A model generated the notes under the pieces. That model saw only the letters and a list, made by a program, of their open reading frames with translations. It made no database searches and was not told the origin of the DNA. 64,000 nucleotides of DNA from Sulfurospirillum_A sp029027265 (lineage in GTDB: Bacteria > Campylobacterota > Campylobacteria > Campylobacterales > Sulfurospirillaceae), in contig CP093061.1 in NCBI GenBank assembly GCA_029027265.1, positions 2,232,001 to 2,296,000 of the forward strand, in the 5' to 3' direction. Both the position numbers and the translations under genes were made by a program. The stretch's first letter is position 1; each line of letters opens with the position of its first letter. This document shows positions 16,816-25,610 of this stretch, piece by piece.

Positions 16816-17609
16816 TTAATTCTTTTAATTATAAATTTAATTCCAGTAATAACATTATTGAAAACAAATCTACTAAAAGTGATTTTATTTTCATTAAACA
16901 AAATTGCATTCATATAAAATATTTTTCTATAAGTTTTATCACTTCCCCTATCTGATGTAGAATTTATATTAACTCTATAATTTATTAGTTTTTCTTTTAT
17001 TAAGTATTCTATTTTATCCGCATGTATATGGTCTATCCAAAAAAACCAATCTTCTATTGCTATTATATATTTATTTTCTCTGAATTGTATGTCAGAATTA
17101 TTTTTCATCATTACTGTATTTATATTAATATAGTTTGTTATATATAGTATATTTAACTTTGTCATAAAATTATTTAACTTTTTTATAGTTTTTTGGTTGT
17201 TAAACATACCAATTACTTTACTATTTGTGTCAATTGTATATGCCATCGTATGAACTATATCTATTTTTTCATTTTTTTGAAATATTTCAAGTTGCTTTTC
17301 TATTTTTGTTGGTAACCATACATCATCTGCATCTAAAAAAGCAATATATTCCCCTTTAGAATTATCCATACCAATATTTCTAGGATAAGCCGGACCACCT
17401 GTGTTTACATCTAAATTTATTACTTTTATTCTATTATCTAATTTTTTATATTTACTTATTATCGCTACACTACCATCTGTTGATGCATGATTAACTAATA
17501 TAATCTCTAAATCAACATAGCTTTGCCCCAATATAGACTCTACTGTTTCTGATAAGTACTTTTGTGCATTATAAATAGGTACTATCACTGAGACTAATGA
17601 CTTATTCAT
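16812..17609 (-). CDS. Family 2 glycosyltransferase
   Basis: This 265-residue enzyme has the GT2 N-terminus VSVIVPIYNAQKYL, a LVNHASTDGS segment and the DxD-type site YIAFLDADDVW, followed by a WFFWIDH motif. It overlaps its neighbours on both sides by four bases (ATGA junctions), so it belongs to the same translationally coupled run. It is likely to add one sugar to the O-antigen-type unit at the inner membrane. The donor is unknown. Confidence 0.86.
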   Translation of the reverse strand: MNKSLVSVIVPIYNAQKYLSETVESILGQSYVDLEIILVNHASTDGSVAIISKYKKLDNRIKVINLDVNTGGPAYPRNIGMDNSKGEYIAFLDADDVWLPTKIEKQLEIFQKNEKIDIVHTMAYTIDTNSKVIGMFNNQKTIKKLNNFMTKLNILYITNYININTVMMKNNSDIQFRENKYIIAIEDWFFWIDHIHADKIEYLIKEKLINYRVNINSTSDRGSDKTYRKIFYMNAILFNENKITFSRFVFNNVITGIKFIIKRIK

Positions 17610-18520
17610 AATAATTCTCTATAGTTGCTCTTAATATACATTTTTAAGCCATCTTCAAACTTTATTGATACCTTATAATCTAGATCTAAAATATTATTTA
17701 CAATTTTTGCAGTAGCTTGAATCGTATCTATTTTTCTAGATTCCTTAGCTCCAAAATTAATATTTGTGTTTCTATTTGTAATATTTTTCAATAACTCGGC
17801 TAATTCCCTGGGTGTTGTACCAACACCTGTACCTAAAAAGTAATTTTCATGCTTTATATTAAGTTTTTTATAATTAAAGATTAGATTTTTATAAAAAGTT
17901 ACAACATCATCTATATGTATAAAGTCTAGTTGCTGTTTCCCTTCACTCATATTTACACATTGCTTAGAGTCTAATGAGTCTATCGCATAATCAACAAGCT
18001 TTTTTCTGCCTTCTTTTTTACCATAAACCGTATATAAAACTGTATTTACTAATTTAAAATTATTTTTCAAACTAAAATATTTGACCATATCATTTGCTGC
18101 AATTTTTGTACTTGAGTAAAAATAAGTTGGAAAAATTCTTTCGTCATTATAATAGTATTGTGAAAATGAGCTTGTATTTATAAACATCTCAAGTTTAATA
18201 TCTCTTAAAGCATCTAAAAGTAAAGCCGTATTTGTAATATTTGATTCAATAAGCTTTAGCATATTTTCTTTATCATCAGCACTGCTAGAAAATGCAGCTA
18301 AATGTAAAACAATTTTTGGTGAAAAATTTTCAATATTTTGCTTAAATGTATTATCTATTAAAATATATTTTACATTGTTATCAAAAATCTTTTTTGCTTT
18401 TTCAAGACTTCTAACAAGTACACATACTTCTATATTTTTTTCTTTCATTATCTCATTAACTACACTCGAACCTATAAAACCCGTTGCTCCTGTTACTAAA
18501 AGTTTTATTTTACCACTCAT
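17606..18520 (-). CDS. NAD(P)-dependent reductase/epimerase of the CDP-6-deoxyhexose branch
   Basis: This extended SDR protein has the NAD loop VTGATGFIGSS near its N-terminus and the catalytic Tyr-x3-Lys in FYSSTKIAAND. The start at 18518-18520 (MSGKIKLL) is preferred over an ATG four codons earlier, because GAG lies at the right distance upstream. It follows rfbF, rfbG and a cupin epimerase. The expected role is reduction of the 4-keto group of CDP-4-keto-6-deoxyhexose to a CDP-6-deoxy sugar. The exact sugar (for example abequose, paratose or a 6-deoxyaltrose-like product) cannot be read from sequence. Confidence 0.75.
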   Translation of the reverse strand: MSGKIKLLVTGATGFIGSSVVNEIMKEKNIEVCVLVRSLEKAKKIFDNNVKYILIDNTFKQNIENFSPKIVLHLAAFSSSADDKENMLKLIESNITNTALLLDALRDIKLEMFINTSSFSQYYYNDERIFPTYFYSSTKIAANDMVKYFSLKNNFKLVNTVLYTVYGKKEGRKKLVDYAIDSLDSKQCVNMSEGKQQLDFIHIDDVVTFYKNLIFNYKKLNIKHENYFLGTGVGTTPRELAELLKNITNRNTNINFGAKESRKIDTIQATAKIVNNILDLDYKVSIKFEDGLKMYIKSNYRELL

Positions 18521-18917
18521 AAGATATCTCATTCAGCTCTTTAGTAATTGATTCACAAGGGTTATGCTCAATAGAAGCTAAATTTAACAACATATTAGAT
18601 ACTTCTAACCCTTGAAATGACATCCAAATACCCGCTTGTACTGTTAGTCTTTGATAATTATCTTGAGAAAGTTCAATCTCGAAAAATTCATTTATTTTCT
18701 CATCAAAAAAAATAAATTTAATTTTACCAATTGGTACAACTAAGTTTAAAACCATTGTAGTATGTTTTTTCCAACCTTTAATATCATCTTTATTTATAGT
18801 TGAAAAGTATGCTTCTCCGAATGTGGTAAAACTTTCTTCACTAGCTTTTAAAGCATGATAAATATTGCCTTTTGAATGAAATATTTGCGTTAAAGGTGTT
18901 AAAACTACTTTATCCAA
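18510..18917 (-). CDS. Small cupin sugar epimerase (RmlC/WxcM-like) of the CDP branch
   Basis: This 135-residue single-domain cupin has the beta-strand pattern and conserved residues of RmlC-like proteins (FGEAYFSTI, then GWKKHTTM with the His, NLVVPIGKIKFIFFD, and VQAGIWMSFQG). Small proteins of this kind next to rfbG epimerise or isomerise the CDP-4-keto-6-deoxy sugar. It overlaps rfbG by 13 bases and the reductase by 11. The position between dehydratase and reductase supports a role as the intermediate epimerase, but substrate and positional specificity are unproven. Confidence 0.7.
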   Translation of the reverse strand: MDKVVLTPLTQIFHSKGNIYHALKASEESFTTFGEAYFSTINKDDIKGWKKHTTMVLNLVVPIGKIKFIFFDEKINEFFEIELSQDNYQRLTVQAGIWMSFQGLEVSNMLLNLASIEHNPCESITKELNEISYEW

Positions 18918-20005
18918 TTTAAACCTTTTTCTTCTGCTAACTCTTCATACTTTTTAATTTGCTCAACAGTAAAATTGTACATATCTATATTTTCTTTATA
19001 AAATTTATAATACCAATCACCAGTGAAACGAATAGTTTGAAAATATTCTAAATTAGCTTGCCATTTAAAGTAAAACAGTGCTTTATCGCAATTTAGTTTT
19101 AATAAACCAGCTTCATGAAAAGGAATATCATCAGTAACATTATATGCTTCTTTCAAGTTTCGTATTTTCCAAGATTTGCTTAAATCTATTAAAAGTTGTT
19201 CTACTGTATGATTTTGTTCTGCACGTGGTCCAAAATTAAAACTTTTTCCACTAATTTCATCTCTATTATAAAGCTCTTGCCCTAAGTTTAAATAACCACA
19301 TAAAGGCTCTAACACATGCTGCCAAGGGCGAGTTGCTTCCGGACTTCTAATCTCAACACTTTCTCCTCTACTCCATGCTTGCATACAATCAACTACAATT
19401 CTATCTTTTGCCCAATCACCACCACCAATTACATTACCAGCTCTGCCAATAGCAAGTTTAATATTAGATACTTTTTTATTGAAGAATGAATGATAGTAGG
19501 ATTTTATGATAAGTTCAGCCGCTCCTTTAGATCCACTATAGATATCTTTACCACCCATTTTATCATCCTCTTTATAACCCCATACCTGTTCTACATTATC
19601 ATAAGCTTTATCACTTGTAATTATCACTGCCGTACATTTATGATTTAAAATTTTAAGAGATTCCAATATATTAGCTGTTCCCATCACATTAGAAGATATA
19701 GTTTCTATTGGATTACTATATGAAATTGATACTATTGGTTGAGCAGCTAAATGAAATAAAAAATCTGGTTTTTCATCAGAAATAATCTCAACTATTTTTT
19801 CCAAACTTCTAATATCTTCGATGTTATGTTTAATCTTACTCTCTAGCTTTAACTCTTCGAACATAGATGGTGTTGTAGGTATATCTTTAGAAATACCTAC
19901 AACATTCGCACCTAAAGTCAATAGCCAAGTCGTCAGCCAAGAACCTTTAAAACCAGTATGTCCTGTAATTAAAATTTTTTTACCTCTATAAATATTTCCA
20001 AACAC
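18905..20005 (-). CDS. rfbG: CDP-glucose 4,6-dehydratase
   Basis: RfbG converts CDP-glucose to CDP-4-keto-6-deoxyglucose, the branch point to 3,6-dideoxy and 6-deoxy CDP-sugars. The 366-residue protein shows the family features: the NAD loop ITGHTGFKGSWL at 13-24, the ITSDKAYDN segment, and YSGSKGAAEL with the catalytic Tyr and Lys. Its start shares one base with the end of rfbF. The length is normal for the family. Confidence 0.93.
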   Translation of the reverse strand: MFGNIYRGKKILITGHTGFKGSWLTTWLLTLGANVVGISKDIPTTPSMFEELKLESKIKHNIEDIRSLEKIVEIISDEKPDFLFHLAAQPIVSISYSNPIETISSNVMGTANILESLKILNHKCTAVIITSDKAYDNVEQVWGYKEDDKMGGKDIYSGSKGAAELIIKSYYHSFFNKKVSNIKLAIGRAGNVIGGGDWAKDRIVVDCMQAWSRGESVEIRSPEATRPWQHVLEPLCGYLNLGQELYNRDEISGKSFNFGPRAEQNHTVEQLLIDLSKSWKIRNLKEAYNVTDDIPFHEAGLLKLNCDKALFYFKWQANLEYFQTIRFTGDWYYKFYKENIDMYNFTVEQIKKYEELAEEKGLNWIK

Positions 20006-20784
20006 TACTTATCCCATACTTTCCAAGGAGCTTTATTATCATTCCAAAGTCTATTTAAATCGTTTTTATCTTTTAAACTATCCATAGGTTTCCAAAACCC
20101 ATCATGTTTAAATGTAAAAATTTCACCATTTTTTGCTAATGCTGACAATGGTTTTTGTTCAAATATAGTTAAATTACCCTCTGTAATATAATCAAAAACT
20201 TTTGGTTCACAAACAAAAAAACCTGCATTAATCCAGTTTCCATCACCTTTTGGTTTCTCCTTAAACTCTTGAACTTGATTATTTTCATCAATATCCAACG
20301 CACCGAAACGACCATCAGGCTGAGCAGACGTCATTGTCATAGCTTTTCCGTGTGACTTATGAAATTTCACAAGATCTTCAATATTAATATCACTTACTCC
20401 ATCTCCATATGTAAGCATAAAAGGTTCGTCACCTACAATTTCTTGAGCCTGCTTAATTCTACCACCTGTCATAGAGTTTAACCCTGTATCTATTAATGTA
20501 ACTTTCCAAGGTTCACTAGAGTTATTTAATATTTCCATTTTGTTATCTTTTAAATCTATGATAATATCACTTTGATGTAAAAAATAATTTGCAAAATACT
20601 CTTTTATATAGTAACCTTTATAGCCGAGCAAAACTACAAAATCATTAAAGCCATATTTGGAATAAATCTTCATAATATGCCAGAGAATAGGTTTTCCACC
20701 GATTTCTACCATAGGTTTTGGTCGTATATCTGTTTCTTCGCTTAATCTTGTCCCAAAACCTCCAGCTAGAAGTAATACTTTCAT
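20005..20784 (-). CDS. rfbF: Glucose-1-phosphate cytidylyltransferase
   Basis: RfbF makes CDP-glucose from CTP and glucose-1-phosphate. The 259-residue protein carries the nucleotidyltransferase loop LLAGGFGTRLSEET followed by RPKPMVEIGGKPILW, the form typical of cytidylyltransferases, and YGDGVSDI with the metal-binding Asp. It overlaps rfbG by one base and rfbB by four. It is the first enzyme of the CDP branch here. Confidence 0.94.
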   Translation of the reverse strand: MKVLLLAGGFGTRLSEETDIRPKPMVEIGGKPILWHIMKIYSKYGFNDFVVLLGYKGYYIKEYFANYFLHQSDIIIDLKDNKMEILNNSSEPWKVTLIDTGLNSMTGGRIKQAQEIVGDEPFMLTYGDGVSDINIEDLVKFHKSHGKAMTMTSAQPDGRFGALDIDENNQVQEFKEKPKGDGNWINAGFFVCEPKVFDYITEGNLTIFEQKPLSALAKNGEIFTFKHDGFWKPMDSLKDKNDLNRLWNDNKAPWKVWDK

Positions 20785-21800
20785 TTATTTCCTTTGCTAT
20801 ATTTATTTAAATACCACTCAATAGTCTTAACTATCCCACTATCAAAGTTTTCATCTGCTTTCCAACCAAGTTGCTTTTCTATCTTTGTCGCATCAATTGC
20901 ATATCGTCTATCATGTCCTGCTCTATCTTCAACAAAAGTAATAAGCTCTTTATAACTTTTAGTACTGGGTAGTTTTTTATCTAAAATTGAACATATAGTA
21001 TCAACTATCTGAAGATTGGTTTTCTCATTTCTTCCACCTATATTATACATATTTCCTTGCTTCCCAGTATGATAAATCAAATCTATTCCTTTACAATGGT
21101 CAAGAACATATAACCAATCTCGTATATTTTCACCATCACCATAGATAGGGATTGATTCACCAGCTAATGCATTTTGGATTATAGTAGGAATTAATTTTTC
21201 ATCATGTTGTTTAGGACCATAATTATTTGAACAATTTGTAATAACAGTATTGAGCCCATATGTTTCTTTGTAACTTCTAACTATCATGTCACTACTCGCT
21301 TTTGAAGCTGAATATGGAGAGTTCGGTGCATATGGTGTTTCTTCTGTAAAAAGTTCTGTTTTTACTAGTGTTCCATATACTTCGTCAGTACTTATATGAT
21401 GAAACCGGCATCCCCTATAATTCTCTTTGCATGTAAATGGTTTTTTCATCCAATATTTATAGGCAACATCAAGAAGAATAAAAGTTCCATTGACATTTGT
21501 CTCTATAAATATACCTGGATTTTTGATGCTATTATCTACATGAGATTCTGCTGCAAAATGAATTACCCCTTGTATATCATAATTATTAAATATAAACTCA
21601 ACTAATTCCCTATTACATATATCACCTTTTATAAATTTATAATTATGATTATTCTGAACTTCTTTTAGGTTTTCTAAATTACCTGCATAAGTAAGTAAAT
21701 CTAAATTTATAATATTATATTCTTTATATTTATCTAGGAAATAAGGAACAAAATTACTACCTATAAATCCTGCACATCCTGTTACTAAAATTGATTTTAT
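20781..21800 (-). CDS. rfbB: dTDP-glucose 4,6-dehydratase, full length from a non-standard ATA start
   Basis: RfbB converts dTDP-glucose to dTDP-4-keto-6-deoxyglucose. Read from ATA at 21798-21800, the frame is open for 339 residues, the normal family length. It has NAD loop GCAGFIGSNF at the N-terminus, ESHVDNSI, STDEVYG, and the catalytic Tyr-x3-Lys in SPYSASKASS. The first in-frame ATG (21447-21449) would remove the NAD site. In-frame stops lie a few codons above ATA, and no ATG, GTG or TTG is available. AAGG stands 7 bases before ATA. The ATA overlaps the TAA stop of the upstream gene, where an ATGA junction would be expected. It could be a weakly started gene or a start-codon mutant. Confidence 0.85.
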   Translation of the reverse strand: MKSILVTGCAGFIGSNFVPYFLDKYKEYNIINLDLLTYAGNLENLKEVQNNHNYKFIKGDICNRELVEFIFNNYDIQGVIHFAAESHVDNSIKNPGIFIETNVNGTFILLDVAYKYWMKKPFTCKENYRGCRFHHISTDEVYGTLVKTELFTEETPYAPNSPYSASKASSDMIVRSYKETYGLNTVITNCSNNYGPKQHDEKLIPTIIQNALAGESIPIYGDGENIRDWLYVLDHCKGIDLIYHTGKQGNMYNIGGRNEKTNLQIVDTICSILDKKLPSTKSYKELITFVEDRAGHDRRYAIDATKIEKQLGWKADENFDSGIVKTIEWYLNKYSKGNK

Positions 21801-22555
21801 AATTTGCCCTTCATTTCTTTATTATAATAATTTCTATAAGTATTAAAAAGTTTATTTTTAAATTCATTACTTTTTATATTGAATTTCATATTATCAATAT
21901 TTTGTTTAAATTCTTTTATATAGTCAACAATTTCACCAAGAGTAGTATCATAAACTTGATTTGGTTCAACATATAAATTATTTTGTTGTTCATCTAATTT
22001 ATTTATAAACTCTCTTACTATATCCTGAACATAAACATAATTCATTTTTATATTTTTATCAAAAACATTTATTTCTAAATTATTTATACTATTAAACATC
22101 CAAGTCGAAATTACTGAATTATAGTTCGGTTTACAATCTTCTCCAAATACATGAGGAAGTCTATATATAACACAATTAGCTTTATTATCTATAGAATATT
22201 TTTCAATTAAAAGTTCAGATTCTCTTTTCGTTTTTCCATACTCATCTTTCAACAACTTCGCGTGGATAGAAGATACTAGCAATATTGGTATTTTTTTGTT
22301 TAACTTCTCAAGTATTTTCACTAGTCTATGAGTCAAAATCATATTAGAGTTTTTAAAATCTTCGGCATTACTATCGGGTCTAACTTCTCCAGCTAAATGG
22401 AAAATAAAGTCACTCTTAGAAAGAAAATTTATTAAATCACCGATACTATCATTTCTTGTAAACTCCAATATATTAATTTCTTCATTATTTTTTAATTTTT
22501 TAATTAAGTTTTTTCCAATAAATCCTTTGGAGCCTGTGATTAAAATATTATACAT
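21797..22555 (-). CDS. CapF/FnlB-like NAD(P)-dependent 4-ketosugar reductase
   Basis: The 252-residue SDR resembles the N-terminal reductase domain of CapF/WbjC: NAD loop ITGSKGFIGKNL, FIFHLAGEVRP, the SSIHA segment, YGKTKRESE with Tyr and Lys, RLPHVFGEDCKPNYNS and VYVQDIV. The C-terminal cupin domain of CapF is absent. It overlaps rfbC by eight bases and sits in the dTDP operon where rmlD is usually found. It probably reduces the dTDP-4-keto sugar made by RfbB and RfbC. The product could be dTDP-L-rhamnose or its 4-epimer dTDP-6-deoxy-L-talose. Confidence 0.75.
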   Translation of the reverse strand: MYNILITGSKGFIGKNLIKKLKNNEEINILEFTRNDSIGDLINFLSKSDFIFHLAGEVRPDSNAEDFKNSNMILTHRLVKILEKLNKKIPILLVSSIHAKLLKDEYGKTKRESELLIEKYSIDNKANCVIYRLPHVFGEDCKPNYNSVISTWMFNSINNLEINVFDKNIKMNYVYVQDIVREFINKLDEQQNNLYVEPNQVYDTTLGEIVDYIKEFKQNIDNMKFNIKSNEFKNKLFNTYRNYYNKEMKGKL

Positions 22556-23123
22556 AATAATTTATTCCATATTCAAAAAGTTCATTACACTGCTTTAAAA
22601 CCTTTTGATTCAAATCTTTCTTGGATAATGAAAAATATTGTTTATCTAAAATCCAATCAATATCCAAATTTTTATCATCAAAAGCAATGCCTCTATCATT
22701 ATCTTGACTATAGTAATTATCTACTTTATAAGCGAATGTTGCACTTTGACTCAGAACTACAAATCCATGTGCAAAACCACGTGGAACAAACAATTGTCTT
22801 TTATTTTCTCCTGTTAGTATCACACTAATATATTTGCCAAATGTAGGAGAATTTTTTCTTATGTCAACTGCTACATCTAAAACTTCGCCCTCTATAACTC
22901 TTACTAATTTTGTTTGTGAATAAGGTGGTAATTGATAATGCAATCCTCTTAGTACACCTTTAGCAGACTTAGATTCATTATCTTGGCAAAAATTTATTTT
23001 ATATCCTATAAATTTTTCAAGCTTGTCTTGTCTAAAAGTTTCTGTAAAATAACCTCTATTATCTCCATGAACTTTAGGCTCACAAATAATGACATCAGGA
23101 ATATCCATCCTTTTAAATTCCAT
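22548..23123 (-). CDS. rfbC: dTDP-4-dehydrorhamnose 3,5-epimerase
   Basis: RfbC epimerises C3 and C5 of dTDP-4-keto-6-deoxyglucose. The 191-residue cupin has the family core: CEPKVHGDNRGYFTE, KGVLRGLHYQ with the catalytic His, VLDVAVDIRKNSPTFGK and FVPRGFAHGFVVLS. It overlaps rfbA by 11 bases and the reductase by eight. Length and motifs are normal. Confidence 0.94.
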   Translation of the reverse strand: MEFKRMDIPDVIICEPKVHGDNRGYFTETFRQDKLEKFIGYKINFCQDNESKSAKGVLRGLHYQLPPYSQTKLVRVIEGEVLDVAVDIRKNSPTFGKYISVILTGENKRQLFVPRGFAHGFVVLSQSATFAYKVDNYYSQDNDRGIAFDDKNLDIDWILDKQYFSLSKKDLNQKVLKQCNELFEYGINYYV

Positions 23124-24006
23124 ATATTTGACCTTGTTTTCCTCTATTAATTAAATATTGACCATATTGATTTTTTTTTAAAGGTTCAGCTAATTCAAGA
23201 AGTTTTTTTCTTGATATATATCCCATTTCAAAAGCTATCTCTTCCAAACAGGCTACTTTTAAACCTTGTCTGTTTTCTATTGTTTGTATAAACATACTAG
23301 CTTCTAATAATGATTCATGAGTGCCAGTATCTAGCCATGCATAACCTCTTCCCATAAGCTCAACTTTCAATCTATCTTCAGCAAGATAATCTTGATTTAA
23401 AGTTGTGATTTCTAATTCACCTCTTTTGGATGGTTTGACGAATGTAGCTTTTTTTACCACATCATTTGGATAAAAATACAATCCAACAACAGCATAATTA
23501 CTTTTGGGTTTTTCTGGTTTTTCTTCTAACGAAATAACTTTGCCATCTTCATTAAATTCTGCAACACCATATCGTTCAGGATCCTTAACATAGTATCCAA
23601 AAACTGTAGCATTATTTTCATTCTCAGCATTTCTAACGGAAGTTACCAACAACTTAGTCAGTCCATGTCCATAAAAAATATTATCACCCAATACTAAGCA
23701 AACATCATCATTAGCAATAAATTCTTTACCAAGTATAAAAGCTTGTACTAGTCCATCTGGTGTAGGTTGAACAATATACGAAAACTTCATCCCGATACTA
23801 GTACCATCACCTAAAAGCTCTTCAAATTGAGGTAAATCACGAGGTGTTGATATAATCAAAACTTCTTTAATACCAGCTAGCATTAATACTGATAAAGGAT
23901 AATAAATCATTGGCTTATCATAGATTGGTACTAATTGTTTAGATACCCCTTTCGTAATGGGATACAATCTTGTGCCACTTCCACCTGCTAATATTATACC
24001 TTTCAT
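23113..24006 (-). CDS. rfbA: Glucose-1-phosphate thymidylyltransferase
   Basis: RfbA makes dTDP-glucose from dTTP and glucose-1-phosphate, the entry to the dTDP-6-deoxyhexose branch. The 297-residue protein has LAGGSGTRLYPIT, KQLVPIYDKPMIYYP, LGDNIFYGHG with the metal-binding Asp, and WLDTGTHESL. The gene starts after a 37-base spacer with a TACAAT -10-like box, so it may begin its own transcript. The downstream genes rfbC, the reductase and rfbB all overlap. Confidence 0.95.
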   Translation of the reverse strand: MKGIILAGGSGTRLYPITKGVSKQLVPIYDKPMIYYPLSVLMLAGIKEVLIISTPRDLPQFEELLGDGTSIGMKFSYIVQPTPDGLVQAFILGKEFIANDDVCLVLGDNIFYGHGLTKLLVTSVRNAENENNATVFGYYVKDPERYGVAEFNEDGKVISLEEKPEKPKSNYAVVGLYFYPNDVVKKATFVKPSKRGELEITTLNQDYLAEDRLKVELMGRGYAWLDTGTHESLLEASMFIQTIENRQGLKVACLEEIAFEMGYISRKKLLELAEPLKKNQYGQYLINRGKQGQIYGI

Positions 24007-24043
24007 AAAACACCTCTTTAAATAAACAGCATTGTATCTAAAC
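24007..24043 (-). promoter_or_regulatory. Possible promoter before rfbA
   Basis: This 37-base spacer contains TACAAT (minus strand, 24031-24036) and AAAGAGG as the ribosome site of rfbA. It is one of few real gaps in the minus-strand polysaccharide run. No -35 was seen. Confidence 0.3.
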
Positions 24044-25027
24044 TTACTTAAAAACTTTACTTATCCAATTTTCAAATGAATAATTAGTAATGCAAACATG
24101 CTTTTGATTATTTATTTTAAAAAAACTTAAATTTATATTTAACTTATTTCTATCGATGATCATTATATTTTCATCATTATAAAATATTTCATCTTTAATA
24201 CTTTTATTTGTTGTTATTAAATTTAATCCTGAACCTAAAGCTTCAAAGGTTCTCATAGTTAGGCCACTTTGTATATTTAATTCTATATCTAAAACCGTAG
24301 TAGTTTTTCTATAGTCATCTAATATTATATTATTATCTACAGCATAAGTTTTTAAATATTTCAAGTCGTTGATCCTGATTTTTCCACTAACCATCAATCT
24401 AAATAAAGACATTTTTGTTATATATAAATGGTATTTAAATTTTAGATTATAATCTATAAATAATTTATCGAAATTTTTAATTATTTCTAATCTATCACTA
24501 TGATATGAACCATAAAATACCAAATCATATTCTTTTATCTTATCACTGTTAAAAATATCTTCATATTGTTTTGTATAATACAACGGTAAGTATTCTAAGT
24601 TATATTTCAAGGCATCTTTTTTATCAAATGTTTGAACACTATCAAAATATTTTATTTTATCACTATAGTTACTTTGTGCATTTGAATCCCATTGATACAT
24701 TATTAATTTAACTTGAGGTAATTTCAATTTAATTGTATTTAATGCTTCAGGAGACAGGATGCCACCCCGTATTACAAATATTATATCATATGTATTTGTC
24801 CCAATATTATCTAATATTCTATTTAAATAATTATTTTTTAATAATAATGCAAATGAAGGAATTATTCTATTTAAAAACCTATATAATGGTGTATATATAT
24901 CTTCTGTAAAAAAAGCAACTTTTGCATCTTTTTGCTGTAAATGACTTATAATATCATTATGATAATTATAAAATTTAGGAGCTATAAAAAGTATGTTATT
25001 ATCTTTTATTCTCAACATTTTATCCAT
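24044..25027 (-). CDS. Predicted glycosyltransferase (CgeB-like GT-B fold)
   Basis: The 327-residue protein has the look of CgeB/GT1-like transferases: an N-terminal Rossmann half (ILFIAPKFYNYHNDI), YDIIFVIRGG, LIMYQWDSNAQSN in the middle, DLVFYGSYHSDR, and a C-terminal half with RTFEALGSGLNLITTN. In GT-B enzymes the Glu-Ala-Leu-Gly stretch lies at the donor site. It overlaps the acetyltransferase gene by 16 bases. A second Met at residue 4 is an alternative start. The donor sugar is not known. Confidence 0.7.
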   Translation of the reverse strand: MDKMLRIKDNNILFIAPKFYNYHNDIISHLQQKDAKVAFFTEDIYTPLYRFLNRIIPSFALLLKNNYLNRILDNIGTNTYDIIFVIRGGILSPEALNTIKLKLPQVKLIMYQWDSNAQSNYSDKIKYFDSVQTFDKKDALKYNLEYLPLYYTKQYEDIFNSDKIKEYDLVFYGSYHSDRLEIIKNFDKLFIDYNLKFKYHLYITKMSLFRLMVSGKIRINDLKYLKTYAVDNNIILDDYRKTTTVLDIELNIQSGLTMRTFEALGSGLNLITTNKSIKDEIFYNDENIMIIDRNKLNINLSFFKINNQKHVCITNYSFENWISKVFK

Positions 25028-25599
25028 TTATTGTCATTAAAAGTATATCTTTTAATAACTTTTGCAGGAACTCCAACTGCAATACAATAATCTGGAATAT
25101 TTGTAGTAACGACTGAATTTGCTCCAATTACACAATGCTGTCCAATAGTGACTCCAATTATTGATACATTTTCCCCAATCCAACTATTTTTTCCTATATA
25201 AACCTTATCTTTAAATAAAATTTCTTGTTCAATAATAGGTGTGTTTGTATCTTTGTATTGGTGTAAATTATCAGAAATATATACTTTATCTGATATCAAC
25301 ACATTTTCATCTATAACAATCTCATTTATAGCGATTATATGAGCGAACCTGCCAATAATAGTTCCTTTTTTGATTAAAATTTCTGGATTTTCATCTCTAT
25401 AGTTTAATGCAGAAAGCCAAGTTTTCGAACCAAATGAGACATTATCATCAAGGGATATATATTTTTCTCCTTCAATTATGTCCGGATCAATAAAATACAC
25501 TTTTTTACCAAATTTTTTAAAACTTTTTGAAAATAAAAAAGTAAAAATATTTCGTTTTATATATCGTCTAATTTTGTTATAATCACTAAATGTTATCAT
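25012..25599 (-). CDS. Hexapeptide-repeat O-acyltransferase
   Basis: This 195-residue left-handed beta-helix protein contains hexapeptide turns (ISLDDNVSFGS, IIGRFAHI, YIGKNSWIGENVSIIGVTIG, VIGANSVVTTNIP). Its C-terminus, YCIAVGVPAKVIK, is typical of sugar O-acetyltransferases such as WbbJ/LacA/VatD. It probably acetylates a sugar of the glycan in the cytoplasm. The neighbour at 25611-26249 is of the same fold but clearly different, so the locus may apply two acetyl groups. Confidence 0.85.
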   Translation of the reverse strand: MITFSDYNKIRRYIKRNIFTFLFSKSFKKFGKKVYFIDPDIIEGEKYISLDDNVSFGSKTWLSALNYRDENPEILIKKGTIIGRFAHIIAINEIVIDENVLISDKVYISDNLHQYKDTNTPIIEQEILFKDKVYIGKNSWIGENVSIIGVTIGQHCVIGANSVVTTNIPDYCIAVGVPAKVIKRYTFNDNKWIKC

Positions 25600-25610
25600 C
25601 CGTCTAATCC

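Noticed and set aside
20781..21449. Truncated rfbB of 222 residues or a frameshifted pseudogene
   Set aside because: The upstream sequence continues in the same frame to a full-length protein. Only the start codon is unusual, so no frameshift is needed.
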